Shown here piece after piece: positions 63,110 through 64,000 of a DNA stretch of 64,000 nucleotides (positions are counted from its first letter, which is position 1; each line of letters opens with the position of its first letter). The DNA is from Diphasiastrum complanatum. Its lineage: Eukaryota > Streptophyta > Lycopodiopsida > Lycopodiales > Lycopodiaceae. The DNA is taken from positions 19,592 to 83,591 of the forward strand of contig MU832172.1 of assembly GCA_029204225.1 (NCBI GenBank), written 5' to 3'. The notes below the pieces were generated by a model. It had not been told where the DNA came from, searched no databases, and saw nothing but the letters and a program-made list of their open reading frames with translations. The position numbers and the translations under genes are program-made.

Positions 63110-64000
63110 GCTACACCAATTTTTCAGTTTGCCAGCATGTTTGGTTGATGGTTAGCTTGCATTAAGCATCTTGTCGTGGGCCATGAATAGTGTTAAATTT
63201 GCAATTTTAGGGTTAGTTTGGGTTTGATTTTGCTTGATTTGAGTGGATTAGCTTGTTTGAAATCTAATCTAACTATTAAATAGGGAAAGCTACTCAGATA
63301 ACCAATCTTAAAATCCATTTGGATCTGAGATATCAGAGAATATAACAAAAAATCGGTCAAAATCTGTCCAAATTTGGTCAAAAAGAGACAAAAAGCGTCA
63401 TCAGAGCTCATAACTTTTTACCCTCTTTCAAGAAACCTTCGCCGAGTTGCAGATTTACCTTTGGTTTTGTTTACAAAACCTTCAGTTTGAAGGGCGAAGA
63501 TTAATTCCCAGCAGATTTTCTGAAACATCAAAAAAACCACCAAAAAACACCAAAAATTATCAAAACCCTAAAAAAATATAGAAAAATAACCTTTGCCCGA
63601 CTCACTGTGCTTAGATGTGATTCAGATCTATCTACTGCCAAGGTCGGCAGAGAATAATACCAAAAATAAAAAGGGTTTCAGAGGATCAGTTGTCATATTG
63701 TCATATTTTTGCCAAAAAAGTCACTTTTTTGCAAAATTACCAGTATTACTCTTTATCCTTTGCCGGAACCTTCGACGAGTTTCCAAAACACTTCTATTTA
63801 TAGAAAAATACTATTTTTGAGTTTGGCAAAGATTCTTTTTGTCAGATCACAAAAATCTTGATTTTTACCCTCGCTAGATTACAGAATCTATATTTTCTTG
63901 TGTCAGAAACCCTTTCGTCCGATTTTCTATAGTTTTATCTATGTCAGATCTTCCATCTGAGAAGTCGGCAAAGGTATTTTCCAAGAAATTGCCAGAAAAG
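63110..64000 (+). other. Leader of the Athila/Tat-type element, running off the window
   Basis: No coding region supported; short frames (63193-63411 minus, 63593-63820 plus) have no known motif. Several loosely repeated lines around CTTCGCCGAG, CTTCGACGAG and GTCGGCAAAG occur between 63430 and 63975. Gag would be expected beyond the window. Confidence 0.6.

Noticed and set aside
1-64000. CRISPR arrays, bacterial operons, rRNA and tRNA genes
   Set aside because: No regularly spaced identical repeats with unique spacers, no ribosome-binding-site-linked operons, and no tRNA cloverleaf or rRNA core sequence was recognised. The content is eukaryotic repeats.

Overview
The window is plant nuclear DNA. 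It is AT-rich, uses the plant retrotransposon primer sites TGGTATCAGAGC and TGGCGCCGTTG, and consists almost wholly of nested Ty1/copia and Ty3/gypsy LTR elements plus hAT and CACTA debris. It also holds one spliced TPD1-like gene, a land-plant family. The dense, old, nested repeats suggest a large-genome plant, perhaps a gymnosperm, but the sequence alone does not prove this. All family assignments come from reading translations by eye; no database was searched.

Layout. 1-1.74 kb: 3' end of a copia element (Copia-1). 1.74-15.1 kb: a minus-strand Ty3/gypsy element (Gypsy-A), split by a young, almost intact copia element (Copia-2, 6708-13480, 737-bp LTRs, CATAT target duplication) inserted inside a gag zinc-knuckle codon run. 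15.5-18.2 kb: compact minus-strand small ORFs of unknown function beside RT-connection-like fragments. 20.1-21.4 kb: copia remnants. 21.9-22.9 kb: TPD1-like secreted-ligand gene in three exons. 23.3-28 kb: a copia/chromovirus chimeric block, a truncated Copia-2-family LTR plus leader, and solo LTR pieces. 29.6-37.3 kb: four decayed, intron-containing, non-retroviral genes in alternating orientation. They include a protein with the C-terminal half of a histone H3 fold and a transposase-like protein. 38.2-40.4 kb: an internally deleted minus-strand copia (Copia-4), with a second LTR of its family inverted at 41.6 kb. 42.3-43.3 kb: hAT transposase pseudogene. 43.5-49.7 kb: minus-strand Ty3/gypsy (Gypsy-B) with its whole 3' LTR. 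49.7-50.7 kb: CACTA TNP2 scrap and diverged tandem repeats. 50.9-54.3 kb: another gypsy element (Gypsy-C) with LTR, primer site and RT. 54.3-57.3 kb: a Gypsy-B scrap, a copia RT scrap and a second copy of the chimeric block. 58.0-58.4 kb: a 51-bp minisatellite. 58.7-62.3 kb: a second Gypsy-B copy on the plus strand, its 3' LTR cut by an Athila/Tat-type LTR and leader (62.3-64 kb).

Only the TPD1-like gene looks like a possibly working host gene. The retroelements encode the usual gag, protease, RT, RNase H and integrase, nearly all broken. The least explained parts are the 29.6-37.3 kb gene cluster and the small-ORF run at 15.5-17.6 kb.
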